Origin: Microbacterium proteolyticum
GTDB lineage: Bacteria > Actinomycetota > Actinomycetes > Actinomycetales > Microbacteriaceae
NCBI RefSeq assembly: GCF_029639405.1
Contig: NZ_CP121274.1
Span: 1,240,001-1,304,000 of the forward strand
Length of the DNA: 64,000 nucleotides
Direction of reading: 5' to 3'
Positions 8,737-19,743 of this stretch are shown here, piece by piece (position 1 is the stretch's first letter; each line of letters starts with the position of its first letter). The notes under the pieces were generated by a model. The model saw only the letters and a program-made list of their open reading frames with translations. It made no database searches and was not told where the DNA came from. The position numbers were made by a program, and so were the translations under genes.

Positions 8737-9341
8737 TGCGCCTCCAGGTCGGGGTGCTGATCCATCAGGTCTCGGGCTTCGGTCCACGACAGTCCGGCGA
8801 TGCCGAGGACGGCGGTGACGGCGATCGAGCGGGCGGTCGCCGATTCGGCATCCACCCGGGCGATCACCATGCGGCCGGTCTCTTCGAGCAGGCGCGACAG
8901 GGTCGGCGCGGGCAGGTCGGTCCGCAGCTCGCCGGAGTCCTGCCCGCGGCGGACGATCGCGTCGATCCGGCGGCGCAGCGGCGCCAGGGCGGCGGAGGTC
9001 TCGGGCAGATGGGCGTCGTCGAGGGCGAGAGCGGCCGCGGCCTGGACGTGCGCGGCCTCGCGCCACAGCTCGGACGCGAGGCGCGCGAGTGCGAGACGGG
9101 AGTCGGCGTCGTCGATGCGGTCGGCGATGGCGTTGAAGCGCGCAGCTCCCGCCGCGATCACCTCGCGGACGATGGCGTTGCGGTCGTCGAAGTGGCCGTA
9201 CAGCGCGCGGCGCGAGAGTCCGGCGCGGGCGGCGATCGCCGCGATGGAGGCGTGCGGGTCGTGGCCGATCGCCGCGGTGGCGGCATCGACGATGCCGGCG
9301 CGGTTCTCGACGGCGTCGCGGCGGCGGGCAGGTGTGGACAC
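8733..9341 (-). CDS. TetR-family transcriptional regulator (first gene of the YhgE operon)
   Basis: A 202-residue protein with an N-terminal TetR helix-turn-helix (about residues 15-60: ASIAAIAARAGLSRRALYGHF) and a variable all-helical ligand-binding domain. The GTG start at 9341 has a TACACT box 8 bases upstream. The gene leads the operon with the degenerate ABC protein and YhgE, and a palindrome lies about 25 bases before the start codon, so autorepression of the whole operon is likely. The inducer is unknown. Confidence 0.88.
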   Translation of the reverse strand: MSTPARRRDAVENRAGIVDAATAAIGHDPHASIAAIAARAGLSRRALYGHFDDRNAIVREVIAAGAARFNAIADRIDDADSRLALARLASELWREAAHVQAAAALALDDAHLPETSAALAPLRRRIDAIVRRGQDSGELRTDLPAPTLSRLLEETGRMVIARVDAESATARSIAVTAVLGIAGLSWTEARDLMDQHPDLEAQ

Positions 9342-9365
9342 GGGTCCTCAGTGTACGCCACAACT

Positions 9366-9381
9366 TGCACTTACGTGTGCA
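9366..9381 (-). promoter_or_regulatory. candidate TetR operator
   Basis: TGCAC, the spacer TTACGT and GTGCA form a perfect dyad just upstream of the TACACT box of the TetR gene; the word GCACTT also occurs twice here. This is where an autoregulatory TetR site would be expected. Confidence 0.55.
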
Positions 9382-9414
9382 CTTTCTTGCTCCGCCTGCG
9401 CCCAGGTTCGGGGG

Positions 9415-9494
9415 CCCATTTCACGTGAAGTGGCTGAGATCACCCGCGGTGGCGCGGCATGAGGGGTGACCTCGACCAGTTCACGTGAAATGGG
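9415..9494. repeat. long inverted repeat with two CACGTG cores
   Basis: The outer 15 bases of the arms (9415-9429 and 9480-9494) are exact complements containing TTCACGTGAA, itself a palindrome. The next 16 bases pair at 12 positions, leaving an 18-base loop. It lies between the divergent ends of the TetR operon (5' side) and argG (3' side). The two TTCACGTGAA palindromes 58 bases apart could also be paired protein-binding sites. Confidence 0.8.
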
Positions 9495-9574
9495 GCGCGG
9501 GGCGCGGGGTGCGGGGCGCGCGGCGCACGGCCCACGCCGCCCGGGCGCGCAGCACGGGACCGACGCGCGCAGCA

Positions 9575-9608
9575 CGACGCCGCCCGGCCGGGACGGCGGG
9601 CGGCGTCG
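9575..9608 (-). terminator. argG terminator hairpin
   Basis: A perfect 12-bp stem (CGACGCCGCCCG and its complement) with a 10-base loop begins 10 bases after the argG stop codon. It is very stable and GC-rich but has no clear U-run, as is common in high-GC actinobacteria. Confidence 0.6.
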
Positions 9609-9618
9609 GGGAGGTGCG

Positions 9619-11800
<2,182 letters not shown>

Positions 11801-11840
11801 GCGCCCAGGGTAATGACGCCGCGGCGACGCTGGGTGGGCT

Positions 11841-11849
11841 TGTGGACAA
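11841..11849. promoter_or_regulatory. isolated DnaA-box-like site before purA
   Basis: TGTGGACAA is the exact complement of TTGTCCACA, the usual DnaA box in high-GC actinobacteria. It lies in the intergenic region shared by the Pr6Pr gene and purA. I found only this one perfect copy here, so it is not an origin. Confidence 0.35.
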
Positions 11850-11919
11850 CCCCGGGAGGGTGTGTCGGGACCGCTCGATAGGATGGGGTGTACCGCCGGA
11901 TAACACGCGAGGAGCGCAC

Positions 11920-13206
11920 ATGCCCGGAATCGTGATCGTCGGCGTCCAGTGGGGCGACGAAGGCAAGGGCAAGGCCACCGACTTGCTCGGTGAGCGCACC
12001 GACTGGGTGGTGAAGTTCAACGGCGGCAACAACGCGGGGCACACCGTCGTCATCGGAGACGAGAAGTACGCCCTGCACCTGCTGCCCAGCGGCATCCTGT
12101 CTCCCGGGGTGACCCCCGTCATCGGCAACGGCGTGGTCATCGACCTCGAGGTGCTCTTCTACGAGCTCGAGGCGCTCAACGCCCGCGGTCTCGACACGAG
12201 CCGTCTGCGCATCAGCGCCAACGCGCACATCATCACGCAGTACCACCGCACGCTCGACAAGGTCACCGAGCGCTTCCTCGGCAAGCGCATGATCGGCACG
12301 ACCGGTCGGGGCATCGGCCCTGCCTACGCCGACAAGATCAACCGCGTGGGCATCCGCGTGCAGGATCTGTTCGACGAGAACATCCTGCGGCAGAAGGTCG
12401 AGGGAGCCCTCGACCAGAAGAACCACCTGCTCGTGAAGATCTTCAACCGCCGTGCGATCACCGCCGACGAGGTCGTCGACGACCTGCTGTCGTACGCCGA
12501 GCGCGTCCGCCCGATGGTCAGCGACACCTCGCTCCTGCTGAACAACGCCCTGGATGCAGGTGACGTCGTCGTCTTCGAGGGCGGCCAGGCCACCATGCTC
12601 GACGTCGACCACGGTACCTACCCGTTCGTCACCTCGTCGTCCGCGACGGCCGGTGGCGCCTCGACCGGCTCGGGCGTCGGCCCGAACCGCCTGGACCGCA
12701 TCGTCGGCATCGTCAAGGCGTACACGACCCGCGTCGGATCCGGTCCTTTCCCGACCGAGCTGTTCGACGAGAGCGGCGACTGGCTGCGCTCGCGCGGCTT
12801 CGAGTTCGGCACCACGACGGGCCGTCCCCGTCGCGTCGGCTGGTACGACGCCCCGATCACGCGGTACGCCACGCGCATCAACGGCATCACCGACCTCGTC
12901 CTCACCAAGCTCGACATCCTCGGCGGTCTCGAGCAGATCCCCGTGTGCGTCGCCTATGACGTCGACGGGGAGCGGTACGACGACCTGCCGGTGAACCAGA
13001 CCGACTTCCACCACGCGAAGCCGATCCTCGAGTACCTGCCCGGGTGGAGCGAAGACATCTCGACCGCGCGCACGTTCGACGAGCTGCCGCAGACGGCGCA
13101 GGACTACGTGCTCGCGCTCGAGGCGATGAGCGGGACGCGCATCTCGGTCATCGGCGTCGGTCCGGCGCGCGACCAGGTCATCGTCCGCCACGATCTGATC
13201 GACTGA
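11920..13206 (+). CDS. purA: adenylosuccinate synthetase
   Basis: A 428-residue enzyme that makes adenylosuccinate from IMP, aspartate and GTP, the first committed step to AMP. The N-terminal loop GDEGKGK (12-18) carries the catalytic Asp13, and His41 sits in NGGNNAGHT, the same numbers as in the E. coli enzyme. The signature [13 protein letters not shown] follows at about residue 128. The ATG at 11920 is chosen over an upstream in-frame start because GAGGA lies 8 bases before it and the protein then starts exactly at the conserved [15 protein letters not shown]. The lactonase gene starts one base after the stop, so both are probably cotranscribed. Confidence 0.98.
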   Translation: MPGIVIVGVQWGDEGKGKATDLLGERTDWVVKFNGGNNAGHTVVIGDEKYALHLLPSGILSPGVTPVIGNGVVIDLEVLFYELEALNARGLDTSRLRISANAHIITQYHRTLDKVTERFLGKRMIGTTGRGIGPAYADKINRVGIRVQDLFDENILRQKVEGALDQKNHLLVKIFNRRAITADEVVDDLLSYAERVRPMVSDTSLLLNNALDAGDVVVFEGGQATMLDVDHGTYPFVTSSSATAGGASTGSGVGPNRLDRIVGIVKAYTTRVGSGPFPTELFDESGDWLRSRGFEFGTTTGRPRRVGWYDAPITRYATRINGITDLVLTKLDILGGLEQIPVCVAYDVDGERYDDLPVNQTDFHHAKPILEYLPGWSEDISTARTFDELPQTAQDYVLALEAMSGTRISVIGVGPARDQVIVRHDLID

Positions 13207-13207
13207 C

Positions 13208-14407
13208 GTGCGGTTCTGGGTCGGCGCGTACGCCCCCGACGCGGGGTCTGCCGAGGGCATCGGCATCCTGCGGGCCGGTGACGTCGACTCGGTCTGGGCC
13301 TCCGGTCCCCTCGGCATGGTCGGCACCGCCGTCGCCGCGCCGGGTTCACCGTCGTGGGTCGCCCCGCACCCGCAGCTCGACGTCCTGTACGCGGCGCTCG
13401 AGGCCGAGGGCACGGTGCAGGCGTACCGCCGCACCGGTGAGACGCGCCTCGCCCCGCTCGGCGCGCCCGTACACGCCGGCGAGGCCGTGTGCCACGTCGC
13501 CGTCGTCCCCGACGGATCGTTCCTCGTGGCGAGTTGCTGGGGCGACGGTCGCGTCGTCCGCATCGCCCTGGATGCCACGGGCCGCCCCTCATCGCCCGTG
13601 ATCGCCGCCGCGGCGAACGACCCGTACGGCTCCACCGTCGACCCGTTCGTCGTCGAGACCGGGGCGGCCGTCTCGGGCGCCGCGGTGCCCGACCTCGCTG
13701 CCGCGGCGCGCGCCCTGCGCGAGGCGGCGGGCGCGGAGTTCGGGCACCTCGTTCCCGAGTACGACGCCGTGCCCGAGACGGATGCCGAGTCGGAGGAGGC
13801 GGCCGCGGGTGCGCGCGTCTCCCGCGCGCACGAGACGATCATCCTTCCGCGTGGGCTCCTGGCCACCACCGACATGGGTCTCGACCTCGTGCGGTTCTGG
13901 CGTTCGAGCGGGGCCGGTCTGCGTCTCGTCCAGGAGGTGGTGCTGCCGAAGGGCAGCGGGCCGCGCCACGGGGTCTGGCATCCCTCCGGTCACCTGTACA
14001 TCGTGACCGAGCTCAGCCGCGAGGTGTTCGTCCTGACCCCGGATGCCGAGGGGCGCTGGCGCGTCCTGTCGGGCGAGCCGCTGCTCGGCACGCTCGACGG
14101 CGACACCGCCGCCGAGCTCTGCACCAGCCGCGACGGCACCACGCTCTACGCCGGAGTGCGCGGCAGCGACACGATCGGCGTGCTCGCCGTGCGCGGCGCG
14201 GGCGAGGCGCTGCAGCTCACCGCGCTCGCCGAGGCCGGCACGCATTGGCCGCGGCATCACGTCGTCGTGAACGACACGCTGCTCGTGGCCGGTCAACTCG
14301 CCGACGAGATCGTTTCGCTCCCGCTGGACGCTCGCACGGGCGTCCCGGGCCGGGTGCGCCACCGCACGGCGTCCCCCTCGCCGACGCGCCTGCTGCCCCT
14401 GCGCTGA
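13208..14407 (+). CDS. lactonase-family (6-phosphogluconolactonase-like) beta-propeller protein
   Basis: A 399-residue soluble protein of the lactonase/YbhE seven-bladed propeller family. Repeated blade-like strands are visible (SWVAPHPQLDVLYAALE, CHVAVVPDGSFLVASCWGDG, GPRHGVWHPSGHLYIVTELS, GTTLYAGVRGSDTIGVL). In E. coli the related Pgl hydrolyses 6-phosphogluconolactone, but many family members have other or unknown substrates. The GTG start follows the purA stop with one base between them. An insert of about 70 residues in the middle (about 155-215), acidic and Ala-rich, is not typical of the family. A strong hairpin follows the gene. Confidence 0.75.
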   Translation: MRFWVGAYAPDAGSAEGIGILRAGDVDSVWASGPLGMVGTAVAAPGSPSWVAPHPQLDVLYAALEAEGTVQAYRRTGETRLAPLGAPVHAGEAVCHVAVVPDGSFLVASCWGDGRVVRIALDATGRPSSPVIAAAANDPYGSTVDPFVVETGAAVSGAAVPDLAAAARALREAAGAEFGHLVPEYDAVPETDAESEEAAAGARVSRAHETIILPRGLLATTDMGLDLVRFWRSSGAGLRLVQEVVLPKGSGPRHGVWHPSGHLYIVTELSREVFVLTPDAEGRWRVLSGEPLLGTLDGDTAAELCTSRDGTTLYAGVRGSDTIGVLAVRGAGEALQLTALAEAGTHWPRHHVVVNDTLLVAGQLADEIVSLPLDARTGVPGRVRHRTASPSPTRLLPLR

Positions 14408-14417
14408 GCGAACGACA

Positions 14418-14447
14418 TCGGCGCCCCACCGCGAGGTGAGGCGCCGA
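14418..14447. terminator. bidirectional terminator hairpin with GCGA tetraloop
   Basis: A 13-bp stem with one mismatch closes on the loop GCGA, a GNRA tetraloop, between the convergent lactonase and GH127 genes. It can serve transcripts from both sides. Confidence 0.7.
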
Positions 14448-14454
14448 GTCGGCT

Positions 14455-16413
14455 TCAGGAGGTGGGGATCCACACCCGCATCGTCGAGGGCCCGCGATTG
14501 CCCCAGTCGTGGTAAGCCACGAGGGGAACGGCATCCGCGTCGGCGACCTCGGGTGCCGTCGACTCCCGGTACGGCCACCGGTCGGTCGGGACGACGCGGT
14601 GACCGACGCGGACCCACACCCGTCCGTCGCGTTCGAACGGCGCGGGGTCGCCGATGAGGCACACGTCGCCCACGTCGTCGATGCCCGACACGTCGGTCGA
14701 TTCCAGAGCCAGCACCTCGGGCCCGCGTTCGACGGCGACGCAGCCGCGCACCGCGTCGATGCGGGGGTCGGGAGTGACCACGCGCGGCGCCATGGGGAGC
14801 TCGAGCTCGATGACGTCGCCGGCGCGGAATTCGCGACGCACCCGGGCGACCCCCGGGGCCACCGCGTGCGTGTCGACCAGTTCCCCGCCCGAGCGGATGG
14901 CGATGTGCGCGCCCTCCGCCCACTGCGGCACGCGCAGCGACAGCGTCCACTCGCCCGCGGCGTCGTCGTTCACCGTGACGCGGATGGTGCCGTCCGCGGG
15001 GTACACGGTCTCGACGTCGAGCGACACGGGGCGGCCGTCGTCGAGCACGGTCCGGATCTGCGCCGGGGCGTACTGGTGGAGCTGGATGCCATCGGCATCC
15101 GCCGTGGCGATGTAGGCGTCGAGGCTCGCGAGGGTGCGCGCGACGTTCGGCGGGCAGCAGGACACCTCGAACCACGGCGCCCGCAGCGACGACGACGCGC
15201 GCGGGGAGGTGCCGTCTGGGTCGGCGACCACGCCGGGGACCCGCTGGTGCAGGGTGTTGGCGTAGAAGAAGCTGCGTCCGTCCGCCGCGGGCGAGGTCGC
15301 CACGACGTTGTACAGGGTGCGCTCGATGAGGTCGGCGTACGCCGCGTCGCCGTCGTTGAGCAGCAGTCGCCAGGAGAACATCACCGAGGCGATGCCGGCG
15401 CAGGTCTCGGAGTAGGCGCGGTCCGGAGGCAGCTCCCAGTCCACCCCGAACGCCTCGTCCTGGTGGTGCGAGCCCTGACCGCCCGTGATGTACGTCCGGC
15501 GACCGCGCGTGCGGTCCCACTGGCGGCGGAGGGAGGTGAGCAGCGCCTCGTCGGCGGTGTCGACCGCCACGTCCACGGCACCCGCGGCGAGGTAGTTGGC
15601 CCGCACCGCGTGGCCGCTGAGAGCCTCGGCGTCGCGCACCGGGACGTCGTCCTGGAAGTAGGTGCGGCCCCACTCGATGTCGCGGAGCGTCTCGTGGCCG
15701 CGGCGCGAGACGAACAGCGCTGCCTGGTGTCCGTAGCGCGGCTCCCCGGTCACGCGAGCGAGCTCGGCCAGGGCCGTCTCGATCTCGGGGTGACCGCAGA
15801 AGGCCGGGATGCCGTCGGGTCCGAACACGTCGCACACGAGGTCGGCGGCACGGCGGGCGATGGTCAGCAGCCCGTCGTCGGCCCCCGGCCGCGTCCGCTC
15901 GCGCGCCACGGCCGCCTGGAAGAGGTGCCCGAGGCAGTACAGCTCGTGGCCCCATTCGAGGTCGGACCAGCGGGGCTGCTGCCCGGGGCGGCCGAACTCG
16001 GTGTTCAGGTAGCCGTCGGACTCCTGGGCGGCGGCGACGCGGGCGACCACGTCCCGGAAGGTGCGCTCGAGGTCGGCGTCGTCGCTGCGGCCGATCTCCC
16101 ATGCGGCGGCTTCGAGGAACTTGTAGACCTCGGAGTCGGAGAACTCCCGGCCGTGGCGGCCGGCGGGGAGCCGGCCCGCGGCCGCGAGGTCGAAGTTGGG
16201 CAGCCAGCCCTCGGACTCGAGGCGGCCGAGGATGTGGCTGAGCGTGTGGGCGGCGTTCACGCGCTGCCGGTCGCCCCAGAACCCGCCCGTGATCCGGACC
16301 TCGCCGAGGCCGAGCGGGCGCAGTGCCGAGCGCGGCGGGACGACGGGGGCGATCACGATTCCGGGGGAGGCGACGTCGAGCGGACGGGAGGGGAGGGTGG
16401 TGGACATGGTCAT
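14455..16413 (-). CDS. GH127 beta-L-arabinofuranosidase
   Basis: A 652-residue cytosolic enzyme (no signal peptide) of family GH127. In HypBA1 from Bifidobacterium longum the acid/base is Glu322, the nucleophile is Cys417, and zinc is held by Glu338, Cys340 and Cys418. Here the matching residues are Glu320 (DEAFG), Glu336 and Cys338 (YSETCA), and Cys419-Cys420 (VSCCPPN), so the active site is complete. It should release L-arabinofuranose from beta-linked oligosaccharides. The ATG overlaps the stop of the upstream permease gene (ATGA), which makes this the last gene of the ABC-transporter operon and implies that the imported oligosaccharide is its substrate. Confidence 0.93.
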   Translation of the reverse strand: MTMSTTLPSRPLDVASPGIVIAPVVPPRSALRPLGLGEVRITGGFWGDRQRVNAAHTLSHILGRLESEGWLPNFDLAAAGRLPAGRHGREFSDSEVYKFLEAAAWEIGRSDDADLERTFRDVVARVAAAQESDGYLNTEFGRPGQQPRWSDLEWGHELYCLGHLFQAAVARERTRPGADDGLLTIARRAADLVCDVFGPDGIPAFCGHPEIETALAELARVTGEPRYGHQAALFVSRRGHETLRDIEWGRTYFQDDVPVRDAEALSGHAVRANYLAAGAVDVAVDTADEALLTSLRRQWDRTRGRRTYITGGQGSHHQDEAFGVDWELPPDRAYSETCAGIASVMFSWRLLLNDGDAAYADLIERTLYNVVATSPAADGRSFFYANTLHQRVPGVVADPDGTSPRASSSLRAPWFEVSCCPPNVARTLASLDAYIATADADGIQLHQYAPAQIRTVLDDGRPVSLDVETVYPADGTIRVTVNDDAAGEWTLSLRVPQWAEGAHIAIRSGGELVDTHAVAPGVARVRREFRAGDVIELELPMAPRVVTPDPRIDAVRGCVAVERGPEVLALESTDVSGIDDVGDVCLIGDPAPFERDGRVWVRVGHRVVPTDRWPYRESTAPEVADADAVPLVAYHDWGNRGPSTMRVWIPTS

Positions 16414-17318
16414 CCCTTGAAGGCGCCGGACATGAAGCCGCGCACGTAGTGACGTTGGAGGATCAGGAACAGGACGATGCACGGCAGCGCCAGGACGACG
16501 ACTCCGGCTTCGGTGACGCCGTAGTCGATGACGCCCATGGTCTGGCCGCGGAGGTTCGCGACGGCCAGGGGCAGCGTGATCTTGGACTGGTCGTTGATGA
16601 GGATCAGGGGGGCGATGAAGTCGTTCCACGCGGTGAGGAAGGCGAACAGGCCCACGGTGATGAGCCCGGGCTTGACCGCGGGGAGCAGCACGCGGCGCAG
16701 GGCTGAGAAGCTCGTGCAGCCGTCGACGAGGGCCGCCTCATCGAGTTCGCGCGGGACGGACTCGAACGAGATGCGCATCATGAACATCGAGAACGGAAGC
16801 TGGAACATCGTCAGGACCAACGCGACGCCCACGAGCGAGTTCTGGAGCCCCACCGCGTTCAGGATCACGTAGAGCGGGATGAGCAGCGTGGCGTAGGGGA
16901 CCATCAGGATCGCCAGCACCAGCAGGAACAGCATGTTCTTGCCCGGGAACGAGAAGCGCGCGAACGCGTAGCCGCCGAAGAACGACACGGTGAGCGTCAG
17001 CGCGACGGTCAACACCGACACGAACAGCGAGTTGCCCAGGTGCACCCAGATCCCCGACTGGAAACTCGCCAGCTTGGCGTAGTTGGCGAACCCCCACCCG
17101 TCGACCTGGCTGGTCCCCGCCTGCGGGCTGACGGATGCCACGCCCGTCCACACCAGCGGGTACAGGAAGATGATCGCCAGCGCGCCGGTGAAGATCTTCG
17201 AGGGGAGTCCCCAGAGCACGGGGCCCTGGGAGCGACGGCGACGGCCCGTGGATCCCGGTGCGACGATCGCTCGCGTGCTCAGGGTCGCGGGGCGGGCGGG
17301 AGTGTCGGTCAGGGCCAT
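16410..17318 (-). CDS. sugar ABC transporter permease (MalG type)
   Basis: A 302-residue inner-membrane permease of the carbohydrate uptake CUT1 family, with six helices and the EAA loop EAALVDGCTSFSALRRVLLP, which docks the ATPase. An N-terminal cytoplasmic extension of about 40 residues precedes helix 1. It lies one base after the MalF-type gene and overlaps the GH127 start. The operon has no ATPase gene; CUT1 systems in actinobacteria commonly share one MsiK-type ATPase encoded elsewhere. Confidence 0.93.
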   Translation of the reverse strand: MALTDTPARPATLSTRAIVAPGSTGRRRRSQGPVLWGLPSKIFTGALAIIFLYPLVWTGVASVSPQAGTSQVDGWGFANYAKLASFQSGIWVHLGNSLFVSVLTVALTLTVSFFGGYAFARFSFPGKNMLFLLVLAILMVPYATLLIPLYVILNAVGLQNSLVGVALVLTMFQLPFSMFMMRISFESVPRELDEAALVDGCTSFSALRRVLLPAVKPGLITVGLFAFLTAWNDFIAPLILINDQSKITLPLAVANLRGQTMGVIDYGVTEAGVVVLALPCIVLFLILQRHYVRGFMSGAFKG

Positions 17319-17319
17319 G

Positions 17320-18228
17320 TCAGGCCTCCTCGGTGCGGCGGAACGCGCGCAGCTGCACGACGTTGATGACGACGAGCGCGACCAGGATGATCACCGACAG
17401 CGCGGCGGCGATGCCGAGGCTGTTCTGACCCTGGAAGGCGATGTTGTAGATGAGCTGGACCACCGTCATGGTGCTGTTGTCGGGTCCGCCCTTGGTCAGG
17501 ATGTAGAACTGGTCGAACGCCAGGAGCGAGCCGGTCACGCACATCACGGTTGTCAGCGCGAAGGTGGGCCGCAGCAGCGGCACGGTGATGTCGCGGAAGA
17601 TCTGCCAGCGGCTCCCGCCGTCGATGCGGGCGGCTTCGTAGATGTCCTCCGGGATGCCTTGGAGACCCACGAGCAGCAGCAGCATGTAGAAGCCGGCGAA
17701 GCGCCAGACGATGAGGAACACCGTCGACCACAGCGCGCCCTCGGGGGAGCCGAGGAACGTGATCCCCCACGACTGCATGAGGCCCGCGAAGGGCCCAGCG
17801 ATGGGGGAGTAGAGCACGTAGAAGAGGAGGGATGCCGAGGCCAGGCCCAGCGCGCTCGGCAGGAGGAACGCGGTGCGGAGGAACCCCTTCCAGGCGGTGG
17901 ACTCCTGGACGAGGAGCGCGAGCCCCAGGCCCAGGCCGATCAGGAGCACCGTCGTGATCACGGTGTACAGCACCGTGAACCGCACCGAATCCCAGAAGAG
18001 GCGGTGGTTGACGGCATCCGCGAAGTTCTCGGGGAAGTTCGGACCCATGTTCCCGCGCAGGAGGGGCCAATCGGACCCGGACATCTGCAGGACCAGGAGC
18101 AGGGGGATGACGAAGAGGGCGACCACGAACAGTGCCGTCGGGGCGGCGTAGAGCCAGCCCTGGACGGGGCCGCCGAGCGCGGAGCGCGCGTACCGGCGGG
18201 GGCGCCGGGTCGAGAGGGAGAGAGCCAC
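17320..18228 (-). CDS. sugar ABC transporter permease (MalF type)
   Basis: A 302-residue inner-membrane permease, the partner of the MalG-type protein. It has six predicted helices and the EAA motif EAARIDGGSRWQIFRDITVP. Sequences such as KGGPDNSTMTVVQLIYNIAF are typical of CUT1 permeases. It follows the binding-protein gene after a stem-loop that may lower its expression relative to that gene. Confidence 0.93.
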   Translation of the reverse strand: MALSLSTRRPRRYARSALGGPVQGWLYAAPTALFVVALFVIPLLLVLQMSGSDWPLLRGNMGPNFPENFADAVNHRLFWDSVRFTVLYTVITTVLLIGLGLGLALLVQESTAWKGFLRTAFLLPSALGLASASLLFYVLYSPIAGPFAGLMQSWGITFLGSPEGALWSTVFLIVWRFAGFYMLLLLVGLQGIPEDIYEAARIDGGSRWQIFRDITVPLLRPTFALTTVMCVTGSLLAFDQFYILTKGGPDNSTMTVVQLIYNIAFQGQNSLGIAAALSVIILVALVVINVVQLRAFRRTEEA

Positions 18229-18247
18229 GGTGTTCCTTCCGAGGGGT

Positions 18248-18281
18248 GCGGGGGTGCCGACGTGTCCGCCGGCACCCCCGC
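18248..18281 (-). terminator. intra-operon stem-loop after the binding-protein gene
   Basis: A perfect 12-bp stem (GCGGGGGTGCCG and its complement) with a 10-base loop occupies almost all of the 58-base gap between the binding protein and the first permease. In sugar ABC operons such hairpins often give partial termination or protect the upstream mRNA, so that binding protein is made in excess. Confidence 0.6.
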
Positions 18282-18286
18282 GAGGA

Positions 18287-19582
18287 TTACTGCGCGAGGA
18301 CCGCGGTGATCTCGTCGTTGTCCGCGTCGACGGTGTTGCCGTCGCCGAGGACCGCGTTGCGCACGAGGGTCAGCCACGGGCTGCCGGGGGCGTTGAACGC
18401 CTGCTGGAAGTTCAGCGCGACGGGCGTCTTGCCCTTGCCCGCGACCTCGTTGATCGCGACCTGGCGGGGGTCCTTCGCGGAGTACTCGTTGTCGGCGAGG
18501 TCGGAGCGCGCCACGGTGCTGCCGCCCTTGGCGAGAACGCCCACCTGCGCGTCCTCGGAGGTCAGCCACGACAGGAAGTTCCAGGCCTGGGCCGACTGCT
18601 TCGAGTCCTTCGAGATGCCGATGCCGTCACCACCGACGAAGGTGGACTCGCCGCCGTCTACGCCCGGGATGCCCGCGACGCCGGCGTCGAAGGTCAGGCC
18701 CGGCAGCAGGGTGGCGGGGAAGGGCATGATGCCGACGTTGCCCTCCTGGAAGCCGGCGACCCAGGTGGCGCCGGTCTCGTCGGTCGAGCCGGGGGCGACG
18801 GCGCCCGAGGCCTGGAGGTCCTTCCACGTGGAGTAGACGTCCTTGGCCGCGCTGTTGTTCAGCAGCGACTCGGTGCCGTCGGCGTTGAGCACGTCCTCGC
18901 CCGAGGCCCAGATCGAGGGGAACCAGGTGAACAGGAGGCAGCCGCCGCAGTTCAGGCCCGTCGAGGTGCCGGAGACGCCGGGCTTGTTCAGCGCCTGCAC
19001 GGCCTTGGCGGTCTTGGCGAAGTCGGCGAGGGTCGCGGGGGCCTTCTCGGGGTCGAGTCCGGCCTCCTTCACGAGGTCCTTGTTCCACATCATGACCGAC
19101 AGGTCGAGCACGAACGGCAGGACGTACTGCTTGCCGTCGAGGGTGCCGGCATCCAGGTGGCCCTTGTTGAGGGTGTCCTTGTAGGAGAGGCCGTCGATCT
19201 GCGAGGTGACGTCCTGGAAGAGGCCCTGCTGCACCCAGTTCGGCACGTAGACGATGTCGGCGGCGAAGAGGTCGGGCAGTCCGCCGGAGCCCGCGGCGGC
19301 GCCGACCTTGGCGACGTAGTCGTCGTTGGGCACGACGGTCAGCTCGACCTGGTTCTTGTGGCTGGAGTTGTAGGCCTCCACCAGTTCCTTCGCCTGCTTC
19401 TCCAGCGGCGCGCGCGTCCACAGCGTCAGGCTGGTGCCGTCGTCGGTGCCCTCCGCCGGGATGTCGGCGGGGGCGGTGGTGGTGCTGCTGCTGCCACAGG
19501 CGGTGAGCGACCCCACCAGCACGCCTGCCGCGAGCGCGGCGGTCAGCGTCCGCAGTGCGGTCCGGCTCCGGGAATGCATCAT
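18287..19582 (-). CDS. sugar ABC transporter substrate-binding lipoprotein
   Basis: A 431-residue extracellular solute-binding protein (family 1) with a lipoprotein signal ending in LTAC at Cys29, so it is tethered to the outer face of the membrane. The mature part shows typical strands and ligand-lobe motifs (LTLWTR, LPDLFAADIVYVPNW, GIPGVDGGESTFVGGDGIGI). It is the first gene of the operon with both permeases and GH127, so its ligand is likely an arabinose-containing oligosaccharide. The first of two adjacent ATG codons is used; AGGAG lies 5 bases before it. A strong promoter with a LacI-type operator lies upstream. Confidence 0.93.
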   Translation of the reverse strand: MMHSRSRTALRTLTAALAAGVLVGSLTACGSSSTTTAPADIPAEGTDDGTSLTLWTRAPLEKQAKELVEAYNSSHKNQVELTVVPNDDYVAKVGAAAGSGGLPDLFAADIVYVPNWVQQGLFQDVTSQIDGLSYKDTLNKGHLDAGTLDGKQYVLPFVLDLSVMMWNKDLVKEAGLDPEKAPATLADFAKTAKAVQALNKPGVSGTSTGLNCGGCLLFTWFPSIWASGEDVLNADGTESLLNNSAAKDVYSTWKDLQASGAVAPGSTDETGATWVAGFQEGNVGIMPFPATLLPGLTFDAGVAGIPGVDGGESTFVGGDGIGISKDSKQSAQAWNFLSWLTSEDAQVGVLAKGGSTVARSDLADNEYSAKDPRQVAINEVAGKGKTPVALNFQQAFNAPGSPWLTLVRNAVLGDGNTVDADNDEITAVLAQ

Positions 19583-19664
19583 CGGTACTCCTCTTGCTCT
19601 TCATCGAGTAAGCGCTGCGGCGGGCGCCGCTGTCGCACATGTGATCGGGACGGGCTCGAAAACT

Positions 19665-19709
19665 CGAAACCCATTTCGGGACACTATCCACCTGAGGCAC
19701 TATGGTCAA
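19665..19709 (-). promoter_or_regulatory. promoter and LacI-type operator of the ABC operon
   Basis: On the minus strand, TTGACC (19709-19704) and TAGTGT (19686-19681) are separated by exactly 17 bases. Directly downstream, at the expected transcription start, CGAAA-CCCA-TTTCG (19665-19678) is a perfect dyad, and a further CTCGAAA half-site lies next to it. The position fits repression by the adjacent LacI-family protein. Confidence 0.65.
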
Positions 19710-19743
19710 CACATCTCGATAAGGTTTTCGGAAGGAGGCGCCG

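Noticed and set aside
9415..9494. Repeat as an insertion-sequence end or attachment site
   Set aside because: No transposase or integrase gene and no target duplication nearby.
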